Positions 38,197 to 50,000 are shown, counted from the stretch's first letter. The stretch: 64,000 bases of DNA from Collinsella sp. (GCA_018381235.1 JAGZSF010000011.1:116866-180865), one strand, 5' to 3'. The notes: generated by a model from the sequence alone, not told the origin. Numbers and translations are program-made.

Positions 38197-39102
38197 ATGA
38201 TTCAGGACCCCTTTCGTTCGATGATTCGTTCGGAAGGGGTCCTGCGTTATCGCGACCTTCCGTGGCGCCGTACACGCGATCCGTACATCATTTGGCTTTC
38301 TGAGGTTATGTTGCAGCAAACACAGGTGCCGCGCGTGGAGACGCGTATGCCGGCGTGGCTCGATCGCTTTCCGACTGTTCAGGCGCTCGCTCAGGCTGTC
38401 CCTTCCGATGTCTTGGATGCGTGGCAGGGGATGGGCTATAATCGCCGCGCCTTGGCGCTTCACAGGGCTGCACAGTGCGTTGTAGAGGACTGGGATGGGG
38501 AGTTTCCGCGCGAGACGCGTGACTTGGTCGCTCTGCCCGGCATTGGCCCGGCAACGGCGCAGGGCATCCGTTCGTTTGCGTTTGATCTTCCGGGCGTGTA
38601 TTTGGAGACCAATGTGCGCACGGTCTTTTTGCATCATTTCTTTCCCGATGTGCCGGCCGTTCCCGATCGCGAACTGGTGCCGCTGATCCAAGCTGCCTGT
38701 CCGGCGGCCCCCGGTGCGGCGGCGGACGAGATCGCGCCCTTTGCCGCGCCTCAAGACGATGCCGACACGCCGCGCGCGTGGTATTACGCATTGCTGGATT
38801 ACGGCGCGTATCTTAAAAAGACACTGCCCAATCCGTCCAGGCGGTCGGCGGGCTATAGTCGTCAGTCCAAGTTTGAGGGCTCGCGCCGCCAAAAGCGCGC
38901 GCATATCGTGCGTATGTTGTTGGCAGCGCGCGATGGGCAGCCGGCGGGGATTACGCTTGCTGATGCCGTGGTGGGCGTTAACGAGATGGAAGCGGCAGCC
39001 GGTCGCGGGCCGGTCGAGTGCGACTTGATCGCGGGCATTCTAGCTGACCTGGAGCGCGAGGGCTTTTGCCGAGCCGAGGACGATCGTTGGTTGAGTGTGT
39101 AG
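38197..39102 (+). CDS. MutY-like HhH-GPD DNA glycosylase without iron-sulfur cluster
   Basis: The 301-aa protein has a MutY/Nth fold: PWRRTRDPYIIWLSEVMLQQ with the catalytic Glu, LPGIGPATAQGI as the helix-hairpin-helix and VYLETNVRTVFLHH where MutY has its catalytic Asp. That Asp is Glu here. The C-terminal C-x6-C-x2-C-x5-C cluster is absent, and no NUDIX-like adenine-recognition domain follows. It may excise damaged or mismatched bases with altered chemistry. It is probably cotranscribed with the Rrf2 gene 21 bp upstream. Confidence 0.75.
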   Translation: MIQDPFRSMIRSEGVLRYRDLPWRRTRDPYIIWLSEVMLQQTQVPRVETRMPAWLDRFPTVQALAQAVPSDVLDAWQGMGYNRRALALHRAAQCVVEDWDGEFPRETRDLVALPGIGPATAQGIRSFAFDLPGVYLETNVRTVFLHHFFPDVPAVPDRELVPLIQAACPAAPGAAADEIAPFAAPQDDADTPRAWYYALLDYGAYLKKTLPNPSRRSAGYSRQSKFEGSRRQKRAHIVRMLLAARDGQPAGITLADAVVGVNEMEAAAGRGPVECDLIAGILADLEREGFCRAEDDRWLSV

Positions 39103-39216
39103 CCCGCTCAAATCTGAAGAACGGGATTGTAAGGTTTAAATTCGCGGCTTGAGGGCATCCTAAAGACAAGGTCGCTCAAAGCCTATGGGCGGCACGTGTT
39201 GAAGGGAAGTACACCT

Positions 39217-39756
39217 ATGGATTTTGAGAATTCCCAAACCAAGAAGAACCTCGAGACCGCTTTTGCCGGTGAGTCCCAGGCACACACCAAGTATCGCTAC
39301 TACGCATCTAAGGCCAAGAAGGATGGCTACGTTCAGATTTCGAATATCTTTGCCGAGACGGCGGGCAACGAGTCCGAGCACGCCAAGCTGTGGTTTAAGT
39401 ATCTGCACGACGGCGCCGTTCCGGGCACTCTGGACAACCTGCGCGACGCCGCCGCGGGCGAGAACTACGAGTGGACCACGATGTACGACGAGTTCGCCAA
39501 GACCGCCGAGGAGGAGGGCTTTGCCGAGATCGCCGAGAAGTTCCGTGGTGTCGCCGCCGTCGAGAAGGCCCACGAGGAGCGCTACAACAAACTCGTCGAG
39601 CGTATCGAGTCGGGCGAGGTGTTTGAGCGTGAGGGCGTGAAGGTGTGGAAGTGCCTGAACTGCGGGCACCTGCACGTTGGTGCCGAGGCGCCCGAGGTGT
39701 GCCCGGTGTGCAACCACCCGAAGGCGTACTTTGAGGAGCAGGTGGTGAACTACTAG
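39217..39756 (+). CDS. rbr: Rubrerythrin
   Basis: The 179-aa protein has a ferritin-like diiron domain ([39 protein letters not shown] supply the Glu/His ligands) and a C-terminal rubredoxin domain ([19 protein letters not shown] to CPVC). It reduces hydrogen peroxide using electrons from rubredoxin or a related donor, protecting anaerobes. ATG 39217 follows GAAGGGAAGTACACC. It is flanked by the large hairpin element at 39778. Confidence 0.96.
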   Translation: MDFENSQTKKNLETAFAGESQAHTKYRYYASKAKKDGYVQISNIFAETAGNESEHAKLWFKYLHDGAVPGTLDNLRDAAAGENYEWTTMYDEFAKTAEEEGFAEIAEKFRGVAAVEKAHEERYNKLVERIESGEVFEREGVKVWKCLNCGHLHVGAEAPEVCPVCNHPKAYFEEQVVNY

Positions 39757-39777
39757 CGTGTGGCGCTAGCGTGAGCT

Positions 39778-39941
39778 GGGCCGGGAGGGCCGGATTACCT
39801 TCCCTCCTCGCTCACGGCTTCGCAGGGTCGCGTTGAGGGAAGGTAGTCCGGCCCTCCCGGCCCGCTTTGGGTCGTCGCGTGCTCGTTACTGAAAAGCTGA
39901 TAAGAAGTTTGCGTGCCGCCCCGATAGGGGCGGCACGTTTT
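39778..39941. repeat. Constant-loop hairpin element, copy I
   Basis: Arms 39778-39806 and 39835-39863 pair over 29 bp with one G-T. The loop contains CGCTCACGGCTTCGCAGGGT. A conserved tail follows (GGGTCGTCGCGTGCTCGTTA through GATAAGAAGTTTG) and ends in a perfect terminator, CGTGCCGCCCC-GATA-GGGGCGGCACG plus TTTT (39912-39941). Copy II at 40718 has the same loop and tail but unrelated arms. Confidence 0.85.
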
Positions 39942-40067
39942 GTATAGGGATTGGGTTGCGGCCATTTGGTTGACGGGGCTTGCTCCGGGTTGGGGCGGCG
40001 CCGTTGTTTAGGAGGTACACTGGGTAGCGGCTTTTAGTTTATCTACTACCTGATGGGGTGTTTTTGT

Positions 40068-40700
40068 ATGGGTAAGAAGTCTCGGGCTCGGGTTGCTGCG
40101 GCGGGAACTCGCAAGGATCCTGATCGTCGGGTTGCCGAGGGTAAAAAGGCCGATCGTGTCGAGAAGGACAAGAAGGTTGGGGCGCATGCTCATCTTGAGT
40201 GGGCGCCTCATTTGAATTCGGCTAGTGAGGATTTGACTGCCAAGTTGTTTACTCTGGTCGAGGTAATTTTGGGCGTGGTGCCCCTTGTGGTTATCGGTTT
40301 GTTCTTGGCTTCGAAGGACGCCACGAGCGTCGATAAACTCACCGAGGTCTTTTCGCAGGATCCCTCGATGGTAGTTACGTTTATCTCTGCGTGCCTGCAG
40401 CCGTTTGTGGCGTACATGCTGTACATGATTTATCGCAAATACTGCGAGGGCGATGCGGGCTTTGCCGCCGGCAACCTGATCGGTCTTTTGTGCTCCGAGA
40501 TCCTACTGCTCAATATCCCGGGCGTCATCGGTATGGGCATCTTGCTGTGGCGTGTTTGGCGCAACGTCGCCCCGCACTTTGAGAGCTGGTTGTTTGAGCG
40601 TCGCTTTGCGGGCGTGGTGGCCGATATTGCGGGCTCGCTCGTGATTCTAGCCTTGGCGTTTCTGTGCGCCACCGCTGCCCGCGGTCTCGCGGGCATGTAG
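40068..40700 (+). CDS. Four-helix membrane protein, unknown
   Basis: The 210-aa protein has a very basic N-terminus (1-50, many Lys/Arg/Asp) and about four hydrophobic helices (TLVEVILGVVPLVVIGLFLA, VVTFISACLQPFVAYMLYMI, a long one around LLCSEILLLNIPGVIGMGIL, and VVADIAGSLVILALAFL). I recognise no family. ATG 40068 is preceded by GGGG 11 nt away, and an ATG five codons upstream is an alternative. It sits between the two constant-loop hairpin elements. Confidence 0.55.
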   Translation: MGKKSRARVAAAGTRKDPDRRVAEGKKADRVEKDKKVGAHAHLEWAPHLNSASEDLTAKLFTLVEVILGVVPLVVIGLFLASKDATSVDKLTEVFSQDPSMVVTFISACLQPFVAYMLYMIYRKYCEGDAGFAAGNLIGLLCSEILLLNIPGVIGMGILLWRVWRNVAPHFESWLFERRFAGVVADIAGSLVILALAFLCATAARGLAGM

Positions 40701-40717
40701 TCGGTCCTCACCGACCA

Positions 40718-40881
40718 CGGGGCGCAGGGCGGGGAAACCTTTCCCTCTCGCTCACGGCTTCGCAGGGTCGCGCGAGGCAAAGGTTTCCCCGCCCTGCGCC
40801 CCGGCGTTGGGTCGTTGCATGCTCGTTACAGAAAAGCAGATAAGAAGTTTGCGTGCCGCCCCTTTTGGGGCGGCACGTTTT
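40718..40881. repeat. Constant-loop hairpin element, copy II
   Basis: Arms 40718-40747 and 40774-40803 pair over 30 bp with one mismatch. The loop CGCTCACGGCTTCGCAGGGT and the roughly 60-bp tail match copy I, including the terminator CGTGCCGCCCC-TTTT-GGGGCGGCACG plus TTTTT (40852-40882). The arms do not match copy I. Confidence 0.85.
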
Positions 40882-41135
40882 TGTATGGGGTCCCGGTCTC
40901 CACAATTTCCGTCAAGCTTTTGGTTAGATTTTGGTCAGTTGGCGTAAGGGTGGAAGGCCAAAAGATTGCTGGCGAAAAAAGCTCAGAGAAAGTGCTGGTA
41001 GGGGAGTTGTTGAGCTTTTCGACAGCTTTTGAGCAAAAGAAACTTTGTGGCTATTGCCGGCGATTGCGTTGTCGCGGTCATGGCGGTGCGGGATGCTGGT
41101 CGTAAGCGTCGAATTCTCCGACTTTGGAGGCCAAC
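40882..41135. other. Spacer before a small membrane gene
   Basis: I see no gene here. AGCTTTTCGACAGCTTTT-type repeats near 41010 are the only structure. A promoter for the next gene is not clear. Confidence 0.35.
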
Positions 41136-41570
41136 ATGGACCTGTTTCTTGAGACTCCACAGCAACAAGCTAAGCGCATGCTGCGTCAGCAGCAACGACT
41201 CATGGAGATGCAAATGCAAGGGGCGGCAGCCCAGCCCTTTGCGCAAAATGTCGTGCCCGCTGCTGTACCTGCAGCTGTGCCCGGGTGTGAATCGGCGCCA
41301 GAGGCCTATTCCGTACAGCAAGATTCATATGCGCAGGAGCTCGCGTTCGACAAGCGTCGTGCGCGTCGTCGCCGTGTGGGCCAGCGCCTGCGCACATTGG
41401 CGATGATCGTGCTCATCCCGTTAGGGCTTGCGGCCATCTTTCTGGCGTCGTATGCCCTCACGTGCATCTTCAACGGCGCATCGCCCAACGAGGTGCTCCA
41501 ACATCTGTCAGCCCTCGGCCAGCGCCTAGGCGATGCCATAACAACCTTCCAGGTCGGTTGGGAAGGCTGA
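41136..41570 (+). CDS. Small single-pass membrane protein, unknown
   Basis: The 144-aa protein has a Gln/Met-rich N-terminal half (QQQAKRMLRQQQRLMEMQMQ, possibly coiled coil), a basic stop-transfer RRARRRR and one membrane helix at about 90-112 (TLAMIVLIPLGLAAIFLASY). A short external tail follows. ATG 41136 was chosen because GGAGG lies 5 nt upstream. I recognise no family. Confidence 0.6.
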   Translation: MDLFLETPQQQAKRMLRQQQRLMEMQMQGAAAQPFAQNVVPAAVPAAVPGCESAPEAYSVQQDSYAQELAFDKRRARRRRVGQRLRTLAMIVLIPLGLAAIFLASYALTCIFNGASPNEVLQHLSALGQRLGDAITTFQVGWEG

Positions 41571-41660
41571 CGTTTGCCGCCATTGGTCTTCTTGGATGCA
41601 AGGATTATCGCCACGAGTGGAATCCTTGCATCTTACGGGCCCTATCGTGCGACTGAATAG

Positions 41661-41681
41661 TATTATTGAAGATGAATAATA
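41661..41681. promoter_or_regulatory. Dyad before the nucleotidyltransferase/HTH pair
   Basis: TATTATT (41661-41667) and AATAATA (41675-41681) are inverted 7-mers 13 bp before the start of the first gene. The HTH protein of the pair could bind here for autoregulation, which is inference. Confidence 0.4.
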
Positions 41682-41693
41682 ATAGGATTTGAT

Positions 41694-42224
41694 ATGTATA
41701 AGCAGGATTTAGAGCAGACTCTGTTGGGCATTGACGAAGAGGCGGAGCTGGAAATAGGTCCAAGAGACGATAGACCGAGCGTTGTATTGGTGGGAGGAAG
41801 CGCCTTCATGCTAAACGATGTGACGAATCGGTCGGTTACACATGACATTGATGTGTTTGAGGCAGACAGGTGTCTCCGCGAGATCATAGCTCGATACCCC
41901 GAGGTGAATGGTATGGCGGTGGCATATTGTAATCAGATGCCATTCAATTACGAAGACCGTTTGATTCCCTTGGATATTGGGGCGCGTTTTATCAGGTACT
42001 TTACGCCATCCTTGGAGGACCTGGCGGTAATGAAGCTCTATGTCTACCGTCCGAACGACATCATCGATCTTCATAGTCAGGCATTCGTCGACCAACTTGA
42101 TTGGGGTCTGCTCGAACGGCTTATATTCGACGAGGGAGAAGCACTGGCGTCGTCGCCTTCGGAGCGAAGCTATCAAGAGATGGTCTGTGCATACAGGCAA
42201 TACAGAAAGGAGGTGCTCGGTTGA
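41694..42224 (+). CDS. Nucleotidyltransferase-fold protein (DUF6036-like), possible toxin
   Basis: The 176-aa protein has the minimal nucleotidyltransferase motifs VVLVGGSAFMLN (GGS) and THDIDVFEA (DxD), and a later LPLDIGARF-like strand with a further Asp. This pattern is typical of DUF6036/AbiEii-like proteins that modify tRNA or protein in toxin-antitoxin pairs. Base composition is AT-richer than its neighbours. The next gene overlaps it by 4 bp. The two-gene unit with a helix-turn-helix partner suggests a toxin-antitoxin or phage-defence cassette, but activity is not demonstrated. Confidence 0.65.
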   Translation: MYKQDLEQTLLGIDEEAELEIGPRDDRPSVVLVGGSAFMLNDVTNRSVTHDIDVFEADRCLREIIARYPEVNGMAVAYCNQMPFNYEDRLIPLDIGARFIRYFTPSLEDLAVMKLYVYRPNDIIDLHSQAFVDQLDWGLLERLIFDEGEALASSPSERSYQEMVCAYRQYRKEVLG

Positions 42225-42784
42225 ATCTGACCTTTGAGGGATTCTTAAAAGGCTATTGCCGAGAGCTATCCGGACAGCAGTCGCTGAGTTTTAGAAAATT
42301 GGTTGAGCAGGCGACGACGGATGCGCCGCGCGTGGCGGAGCCTCTGTTTTTGCTCGCTTTAGCGCAAGGAAAAGCCGAATACGTTTTGGGTTTATCCGAG
42401 GGCTCGTGGATGGAACAGGATTACCGAGACGTTTTATTCTTGTACGGCCAAGCGGGTAGCATGGCGTCTCTATGCGCCAAAAGTGAGCTCCCTAATCGTT
42501 ATGCCAACGTTTGGCGTGCGTATAGAGCGGTGAAGGAAAAGCCGGCGGCCGATAGAAGGGTGAACGCCCTGATGAGAAAGAAAACGCTGAAAGCATTGGA
42601 GGAATCGGGTGTAACGCGCTATGGCCTCTGCCGTGCTCTGCGCCTGAATAAAGGAAACGTATACGCATACTTGGCCGGCGATGACTCAAAGGTGAGCAGG
42701 AAAACGGCGCGCCGCATTATGGAATATGCGGAGGAGAGGGGCGCCCAAGAAGGGGCCGGGCGCCCGGTGTGTGTGGCGGGGTAA
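42221..42784 (+). CDS. HTH protein partnered with the nucleotidyltransferase
   Basis: The TTG at 42221 is the start because a perfect AAAGGAGGT lies 6 nt upstream. It overlaps the previous stop as TTGA. The 187-aa product has a helical N-terminal part (1-130). Its C-terminal helix-turn-helix reads KALEESGVTRYGLCRALRLN then KGNVYAYLAG, resembling Cro/XRE repressors. It is the likely antitoxin or regulator of the pair. I do not recognise the N-terminal part. Confidence 0.6.
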   Translation: MNLTFEGFLKGYCRELSGQQSLSFRKLVEQATTDAPRVAEPLFLLALAQGKAEYVLGLSEGSWMEQDYRDVLFLYGQAGSMASLCAKSELPNRYANVWRAYRAVKEKPAADRRVNALMRKKTLKALEESGVTRYGLCRALRLNKGNVYAYLAGDDSKVSRKTARRIMEYAEERGAQEGAGRPVCVAG

Positions 42785-42835
42785 GATTGATCGCGGTTTT
42801 GATTGATGACCGATTGAGTTTGTTGGGCGGAGTCT

Positions 42836-44191
42836 ATGTCTGCTATTGATATCGTGCTTGTTGTGATCGCCTTGGTGGCGGTGGGGGTTGCTGTGGCTTG
42901 CGCCCTCCAGCTCAATAGCCTGCGTGCCGAGTTGCGGGAGCGTGGCGACAGTAGCGCGGAAACGCTGGCAGCACTCGAGCAGGCCAACAACGCGCTCGAT
43001 GCCCTGAACGTCGCGCTGGCCGAAACTCGCCGCACGGCCAACGCCATCGCGCAGCAGCAGACGACAGATGCGGCCGTGGAGCAGCAACGTTACCTGACCA
43101 TCGCACGTGAGTTTTCGCAAGCTGGTGACCGGATGGATGACCTTCGCCGCGAGACGGCCCAACAGCTCGGTGCCAACCGCGAGGGCATCGAGCACCGCCT
43201 GGACAAGGTGCGCGAGACGGTCGATGCCCAGCTGGGTGCTATCCGCAAAGACAACAACGTGCAACTCGATCAGATGCGCGCGACGGTGGACGAGAAACTC
43301 TCCCGCACGCTCAACGATCGCCTGTCGGCATCGTTTAAGCAGGTGAGCGACCAGCTCGAGGCCGTGTACAAGGGCCTGGGCGACATGCAGTCCATCGCCA
43401 CCGGCGTGGGCGACCTTAAGCGCGTGCTGGGCAACGTGAAGGCGCGTGGTATTTTGGGCGAGGTGCAGCTGGGTGCAATTCTGGCGGACATTCTTACACC
43501 CGACCAGTATCTGGAAAACGTCGCCACCAAGCCCGGCGCCTCGGAGCGCGTTGAGTTTGCCGTCAAGCTGCCGGTGGACGAGGGCGACCCCGTGCTGCTG
43601 CCGATTGACTCCAAGTTTCCGGGCGACGCGTACGAGCACTTGCTCGACGCGCAGGAGTCGGGTGATGCGGAGGCCGTGGCGGCTGCGCGCAAGACGCTCG
43701 ACACCATGGTCAAGCGCGAGGCAAAGGACATTTGCGAGAAGTACCTGAGCGTGCCCGCGACCACCAACTTTGGCATTCTGTTCGTTCCGTTTGAGGGACT
43801 GTACGCCGAGGTCGTCAGCCGCCCCGGGCTTATCGAGACCCTGGGCCGCGACTATCACGTCAACGTTGCCGGTCCCAGCACCATGGCGGCCATCCTCAAC
43901 AGTCTGCAGATGAGCTATCAGACGTTTAAGTTGCAAAAACGTACCGACGACGTGCTGCGCGTGCTCTCCGCCGTCAAGGCCGAGCTGCCGCGCTATCAAA
44001 AGGCGCTGCGCCGCGCCCAGCAGCAGATCGAGACCGCGGGCAAAACGGTCGAGGGCATCATCACCACGCGCACCAACGTCATGGAGCGCAAGCTCAAGGA
44101 CATCGACGCACTGGAAGACGTCGACCAAGCCGATGAGATCTTGGGACTCACGTCCGCGGACCTTCTCACAGACCAAGAAGACGAAGGCTAA
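42836..44191 (+). CDS. rmuC: RmuC-family protein
   Basis: The 451-aa protein has an N-terminal membrane helix (about 3-23), a long coiled coil (25-170, Glu/Gln/Arg-rich) and the RmuC nuclease-like core: GDLKRVLGNVKARGILGEVQ, LPIDSKFPGDAYEHLLD and FLFVPFEG-type FGILFVPFEGLYAEV. RmuC limits recombination at inverted repeats in E. coli, by genetics rather than demonstrated chemistry. That is notable here given the many large inverted repeats in this window. It is on the same strand as the following ABC exporter. Confidence 0.92.
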   Translation: MSAIDIVLVVIALVAVGVAVACALQLNSLRAELRERGDSSAETLAALEQANNALDALNVALAETRRTANAIAQQQTTDAAVEQQRYLTIAREFSQAGDRMDDLRRETAQQLGANREGIEHRLDKVRETVDAQLGAIRKDNNVQLDQMRATVDEKLSRTLNDRLSASFKQVSDQLEAVYKGLGDMQSIATGVGDLKRVLGNVKARGILGEVQLGAILADILTPDQYLENVATKPGASERVEFAVKLPVDEGDPVLLPIDSKFPGDAYEHLLDAQESGDAEAVAAARKTLDTMVKREAKDICEKYLSVPATTNFGILFVPFEGLYAEVVSRPGLIETLGRDYHVNVAGPSTMAAILNSLQMSYQTFKLQKRTDDVLRVLSAVKAELPRYQKALRRAQQQIETAGKTVEGIITTRTNVMERKLKDIDALEDVDQADEILGLTSADLLTDQEDEG

Positions 44192-44318
44192 TTGCAACAA
44201 GACGGTGGGGCGCCGGCGCAAACGCGGGCGCCCCACCGCTTTTCGTATCGCACTTGTCTGGAGTGTGTTCCAATGTGCAACAATGGCGTTTCGCCCTATC
44301 AGACGCGAAAGGAAGCCC

Positions 44319-46121
<1,803 letters not shown>

Positions 46122-46184
46122 GCGACTCGGACGTGGGACAATTGTGCCCATAAGTTTATTGTGCCGTTGAGCCGAGGAGTCGTT

Positions 46185-46850
46185 ATGCCACGCGAGACCA
46201 ATGCCGCCAAACGCGAGCGCGCCGTTGAGGTGTGTGAGCGCCTCAACCGTCGCTATGGCCCGGTCGAGTGCTTTTTGGACCACGAGAATCCCTTCCGCCT
46301 GCTGATCGCGGTGTTGCTCTCGGCGCAAACGACCGACGCGCAGGTCAACAAGGTGACGCCGAAGCTGTTTGCCCAGTGGCCCACGCCCGAGGCCATGGCC
46401 GGGGCGAGCGTGGCTGACGTGGCAGACACCATCAAGTCACTCGGCTTCTACAAGAGCAAAGCCAAACATGCCGTCGAGGCCGCGCAGATGATCGTCGCCG
46501 ACTATGGCGGCGAGGTGCCGGCCGACATGAAGGAACTCGTGAAGCTGCCGGGCGTGGGACGCAAGACGGCGAACATCGTGCTCAACGTGGGGTATGGCAT
46601 CGTGGAAGGCATTGCGGTGGACACGCACGTCAACCGCATTGCGCACCGCCTGATGCTGAGTCCCAAGACGCATGCCAAGGAGCCGCTCAAGACCGAGCAG
46701 GATCTGCTCAAGATTTTGCCGCACGAGTATTGGGAGTCGGTCAACCATCAGTGGATCACCTTCGGTCGCGAGATCTGCGACGCCCGCAAACCCAAGTGTG
46801 ACGAGTGTCCGCTGGCAGATTTGTGCCCCAGCGTGCGCGTGGCGGGGTAG
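46185..46850 (+). CDS. nth: Endonuclease III
   Basis: The 221-aa DNA glycosylase/AP lyase has SAQTTDAQVN, the helix-hairpin-helix LPGVGRKTANIVL with the catalytic Lys and VDTHVNRI with the catalytic Asp. The full C-terminal 4Fe-4S ligand set C-x6-C-x2-C-x5-C is in CDARKPKCDECPLADLC. It removes oxidised pyrimidines. GAGGAGTCGTT precedes ATG 46185. mfd follows, forming a DNA repair neighbourhood. Confidence 0.96.
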   Translation: MPRETNAAKRERAVEVCERLNRRYGPVECFLDHENPFRLLIAVLLSAQTTDAQVNKVTPKLFAQWPTPEAMAGASVADVADTIKSLGFYKSKAKHAVEAAQMIVADYGGEVPADMKELVKLPGVGRKTANIVLNVGYGIVEGIAVDTHVNRIAHRLMLSPKTHAKEPLKTEQDLLKILPHEYWESVNHQWITFGREICDARKPKCDECPLADLCPSVRVAG

Positions 46851-46954
46851 GGCGGAACACATCTTCGTCTGGCGTTTTTTGCGGGGCTGGGTCTGCCCTT
46901 GAGCCGGAGTCCTCTCCATGCGCTACCATGACAGACAATGTATTTGACGTACGA

Positions 46955-46981
46955 CCCGCCGAGCTTGCCCCGGCGGGCTTT
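46955..46981 (+). terminator. Leader hairpin before mfd
   Basis: CCCGCCG and CGGCGGG pair around AGCTTGCCC, followed by CTTTTGG. It ends 26 bp before the mfd start and may terminate nth transcripts or attenuate mfd. Confidence 0.5.
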
Positions 46982-47007
46982 TGGCGTTGCAATGCCGGAG
47001 GAACAGC

Positions 47008-50000
47008 ATGCTCATTCACCGTATAGCCGCGCAGCTCTACACTGCCGAGGCGCTGCAGACCGTCGAGGCCGGACTCGATGCCGGCGAGGACGTGACGCTG
47101 GCTGTGTCGCAGTCGGGCCGCACGCTTATGGCGGCCGCCCAGTTTGCGCGCCGTCCGCGCCCGACGGTCTATATCGTGAGCGGCGAGGATGCGGCCGATC
47201 GCGCCGCGCGTAGCCTTGCCGCCTACGTGGGCCTGGCGCACGTGTGTCGTTTTCCTGAGCGCAAGGACTATCCGTGGCGCGAGCAGGCGCCGGACGACGC
47301 CGTGGTGGCGCAGCGCTGCGAGGCTCTGGGGCGCATCGTGCGCGGGGACAACTGCATCATGGTCGCCTCGGCTCGCGCGCTGCTGCGCTGCGTGCCGCCG
47401 GTCGAGAGCCGCTACTGGGAGTCCACTACTTTTGCGGTGGGCGAGGAGATTCCCTTTGACGAGGTGCCGCAGCGCTTGGTGGGCATGGGCTACACCAATG
47501 CCGGCGCCGCCGATGCGCCCGGCTTGTTTCGCGTTCACGGCGACACCGTCGAGGTGTTCCCCGCACAGGAAAAGGCACCCGTGCGCATCGAGTTCTTCGG
47601 CGACGAGATTGACCGCATCCGCCGCATGGTGAGCTCCACGGGGCAGACCATCGGCAACGAGGACAGCATCGAAATCTTTCCCTGCCGCGAACTGGCACTC
47701 ACCGACGAGGCCGTCCACAACATGCATGTGGCGCTCTATCGCGCCAGCCAGGATGACAGCAAACTGGCGGCGCTGCTCGAGATGGTGGATGCGCGCATCG
47801 TCACGCCCGAGCTCGACCGCTTTTTGCCGGTGATGTACGGCCAGACCGTAAGCCCGTTGGCGCACGTGAGCGGCAAGGCGCTCGTGGTTCTGTCCGAGCC
47901 GCGCTCGCTGTTCGACGACTGCCTGCGCGCCTACGAGGATATCGAGGCGCGTGCCGGCGAGGCAGGGATTGACCGCCTGGATGGTCTGTACGTGCGCGCT
48001 CAACAGCTCGATTTTGGTGCCCAGCAGCGCTTGAACTACGTAAGCCTCATCCGTGCCGGCGGTGCGGTGACGGCCGAGCTCAAGATTGAGCAGCCTGCTA
48101 TCGCAGGCTCGGACAACCGTTTTATGACGCGCGTTCAGGAAGTCGTGGGCAAGCGCTATGCCTGCGTGTTTGCCATTCCCGACCGCGGCGCGCGCGAGTC
48201 GATGGAGCTCACCTTTGGCGACGAGGGCATTACCTTTGAGGAATCGCTGACGGCCGCGCCCGAAAACGCCGGCGTCATTGGCGAGCGCGTGCGCGTGGCG
48301 GCGGCAGATTCTGCCGATCGTGCTGCCCGTCAGGATGCCCATGCTGCAATTCGCGAGCGTAAGGCTGACGCGCTCAACGCCCGCTCGCTCGAGGCGGGCG
48401 CGGCCCAGGCTGCCGCCGGTGCTGCCGTGCCCACTATCTCGCGCGGACGCGTGACCTTTGTCGATGCCGCCCTGCCGCAGGGCGTGGTGGTGCCCGATGC
48501 CAACCTGGCCGTGTTCTCGATCGCCGACCTCAACGCCCGTATGGATGCCAACCGCGCGCGCAGCCGCCGCAAGGTGGACATTACGCAGATCACGTTTCCG
48601 TTTAAGCCGGGCGACTACGTGGTGCACGCCACTCACGGCATCGCGCTCTTTAGCGAGATCGCGCGCCAGGAAGTGGGCGGCAAGGAGCGCGACTACTTTT
48701 TGCTGGAATATGCCGACGGCGACAAGCTCTACGTGCCGCTCGAGCAGGTCGACCGCATCACGCGCTATGTTGGCCCCGACGGCGACAAGCCGCGCCTGAC
48801 CAGGCTCAACACCGCCGACTGGACGCGGGCTACCAACAAGGCGCGCAAGAATGCCAAAAAGCTGGCGTTTGACCTGGTCGACCTGTATACACGCCGCTCG
48901 TCGATTACCGGTATCGCCTGCCCGCCCGACACGCCCGAGCAGATCGAGATGGAGGAGAGCTTCCCCTACGACGAGACACGCGACCAGCTGGAGGCTATCG
49001 CCGACATCAAGGCAGACATGGAGGCGCCCAAACCCATGGACCGCCTGCTGTGCGGCGACGTGGGTTTCGGCAAGACCGAGGTCGCCCTGCGCGCAGCCTT
49101 TAAGTGCGTGGACTCCGGCCGCCAGGTCATGGTGCTCTGCCCCACGACCATTCTGGCCCAACAGCACTACGAGACATTCTTTGAGCGTTTTGCCCCGTTT
49201 GGCTTGGAGGTCGAGGTACTCAGCCGCTTCCGCACGCCGGCGCAGCAAAAGCGCGCGCTCAAGGCGTTTGCCGAGGGCACGATTGATGTGCTCATCGGCA
49301 CGCACCGTCTGCTTTCGGCCGACGTGAACCCCAAGAACCTGGGTATGGTGATCATCGACGAAGAGCAGCGCTTTGGTGTGCAGCACAAGGAGCAGCTCAA
49401 AAACCTGCGCGAGCAAATCGACGTGCTCACGCTTTCGGCAACGCCTATTCCGCGAACCATGCAGATGGCCACGAGCGGCGTGCGCGACATGAGCCTGATC
49501 ACCACGCCGCCGACTGGGCGTCGTCCCGTGATCGTGCACGTGGGGGAGTACGACCCCGACGTGGTGAGCGCGGCGATTCGCCTGGAGGTGGGTCGCGGCG
49601 GTCAGGTGTATTACGTGTCCAACCGCGTCAAGACCATCGACGATGCCGTGGCGCGCGTGCACGAGGCCGCGCCCGAGGCGCGCGTGGGCGTGGCGCACGG
49701 CAAGATGAGCCCGCGCGAGGTCGAGGACGTGATGATCGAGTTCGCGACCAAGAAGATCGACGTGCTTATCGCCACGACCATCGTGGAGAGCGGCATCGAC
49801 AACGCAACGGCCAACACGCTCATCATTGAGGACTCGCAGCGTCTGGGTCTGGCACAGCTCTACCAGCTTAAGGGCCGCGTGGGCCGCTCGGCCACGCAGG
49901 CATACGCGTACTTTATGTTCCCCGGCGAGCTGCCGCTCACCGAGGAGGCCACGGCACGCCTGACCGCGCTTTCCGAGTTCCAGGACCTGGGCAGCGGCAT

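Noticed and set aside
39778..40881. CRISPR array
   Set aside because: Only two copies, far apart, with long internal pairing and no spacer periodicity; no cas genes in the window.
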